6,387 bases of DNA from Bacteroidota bacterium (GTDB taxonomy: Bacteria; Bacteroidota; Bacteroidia; Chitinophagales; Chitinophagaceae), in NCBI GenBank assembly GCA_021824855.1, contig JAKAJX010000192.1, positions 1 through 6,387 of the forward strand. Reading direction: 5' to 3'. This document shows, in pieces, positions 6,265 through 6,387 of this stretch (positions are counted from its first letter, which is position 1; each line of letters begins with the position of its first letter). The notes under the pieces were generated by a model that was given only the letters and a program-made list of their open reading frames with translations, was not told where the DNA came from and did no database searches. Position numbers and translations under genes: made by a program.

Positions 6265-6387
6265 TCATTTAATAATTCTCTTTATCTTATTCGCATTCTG
6301 CATCAACTCATTTAAAAATTCCATGTTTTCTTTTTCTAAGGCACTTTTAAATTTTCTTAATTGAGAAATATGTTCATTTAAAACATC
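6265..6387 (-). CDS. tyrA: Probable prephenate dehydrogenase, last 40 residues only
   Basis: An open frame enters from the right edge and ends at TGA (6265-6267). Its 40 residues form an amphipathic, Lys/Glu-rich helical tail with pieces such as ISQLRKFKSALEKEN (7-21) and LNELMQNANKIKRII (25-39). This pattern (a helix with L..FK..L, then L..L...AN.I..I) resembles my recollection of the C-terminal dimerisation helices of Bacteroidota prephenate dehydrogenases, which oxidise prephenate to 4-hydroxyphenylpyruvate for tyrosine. The catalytic and NAD-binding parts lie outside the window, so the call rests on a short helical tail and on context: a chorismate mutase, the source of prephenate, is encoded on the same strand two genes downstream. 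Another helical-tailed protein is possible. Confidence 0.55.
   Translation of the reverse strand, partial: DVLNEHISQLRKFKSALEKENMEFLNELMQNANKIKRIIK

Noticed and set aside
6033..6272. Plus-strand open frame of 79 codons over the helicase upstream gap
   Set aside because: It runs through the promoter and both arms of the palindrome; phrases such as HFEHSEKS and CSVRNDAK are translations of the repeat arms, so it is not a credible protein.
1..6387. CRISPR array, tRNA, rRNA, riboswitch or defence/mobile gene system
   Set aside because: The window is almost filled by conserved housekeeping genes; gaps are short and show no spaced direct repeats, cloverleaf or known aptamer that I could recognise.

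Overview
The window looks like part of a Bacteroidota chromosome, perhaps Chitinophagaceae or a relative. The evidence is the AT-rich DNA, an exact Bacteroidota-type -7 promoter box (TAccTTTG) before the helicase gene, poor Shine-Dalgarno sites throughout, and a DAHP synthase with a C-terminal chorismate mutase domain, an arrangement known from this phylum. The family-level placement is inference from protein style.

Every gene lies on the minus strand, so the transcription order runs from high to low coordinates. At the right edge is the last 40 codons of a gene that is probably tyrA (prephenate dehydrogenase). A 222-bp non-coding gap follows, holding a long imperfect palindrome of REP/MITE type and then a promoter. 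Next come a DEAD-box RNA helicase with a DbpA-type RNA-binding tail (6042-4381), the fused DAHP synthase/chorismate mutase (4301-3216), aroB (3187-2171), aroA (2168-891, GTG start) and aroC (832 to beyond the left edge, TTG start).

The aromatic genes cover steps 1 (DAHP synthase), 2 (AroB), 6 (AroA) and 7 (AroC) of the shikimate pathway, plus chorismate mutase and probably prephenate dehydrogenase on the branch to tyrosine. AroD, AroE and AroK are not in the window. Spacings of 28, 2 and 58 bp from the DAHP synthase gene to aroC suggest one transcript. The helicase sits between the probable tyrA and the DAHP synthase gene and has its own promoter. I see no promoter match between it and the DAHP synthase gene, so helicase transcription may run on into the aro genes.

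I found no wholly new system: the genes are housekeeping. The points worth a second look are 7-bp tandem repeats, one array inside the aroA coding sequence and another forming an inverted pair between the helicase and the DAHP synthase gene; the palindrome after tyrA; an AroA substrate loop that differs from the E. coli type at two glyphosate-linked positions; a compact AroC; and the non-ATG starts of aroA and aroC.
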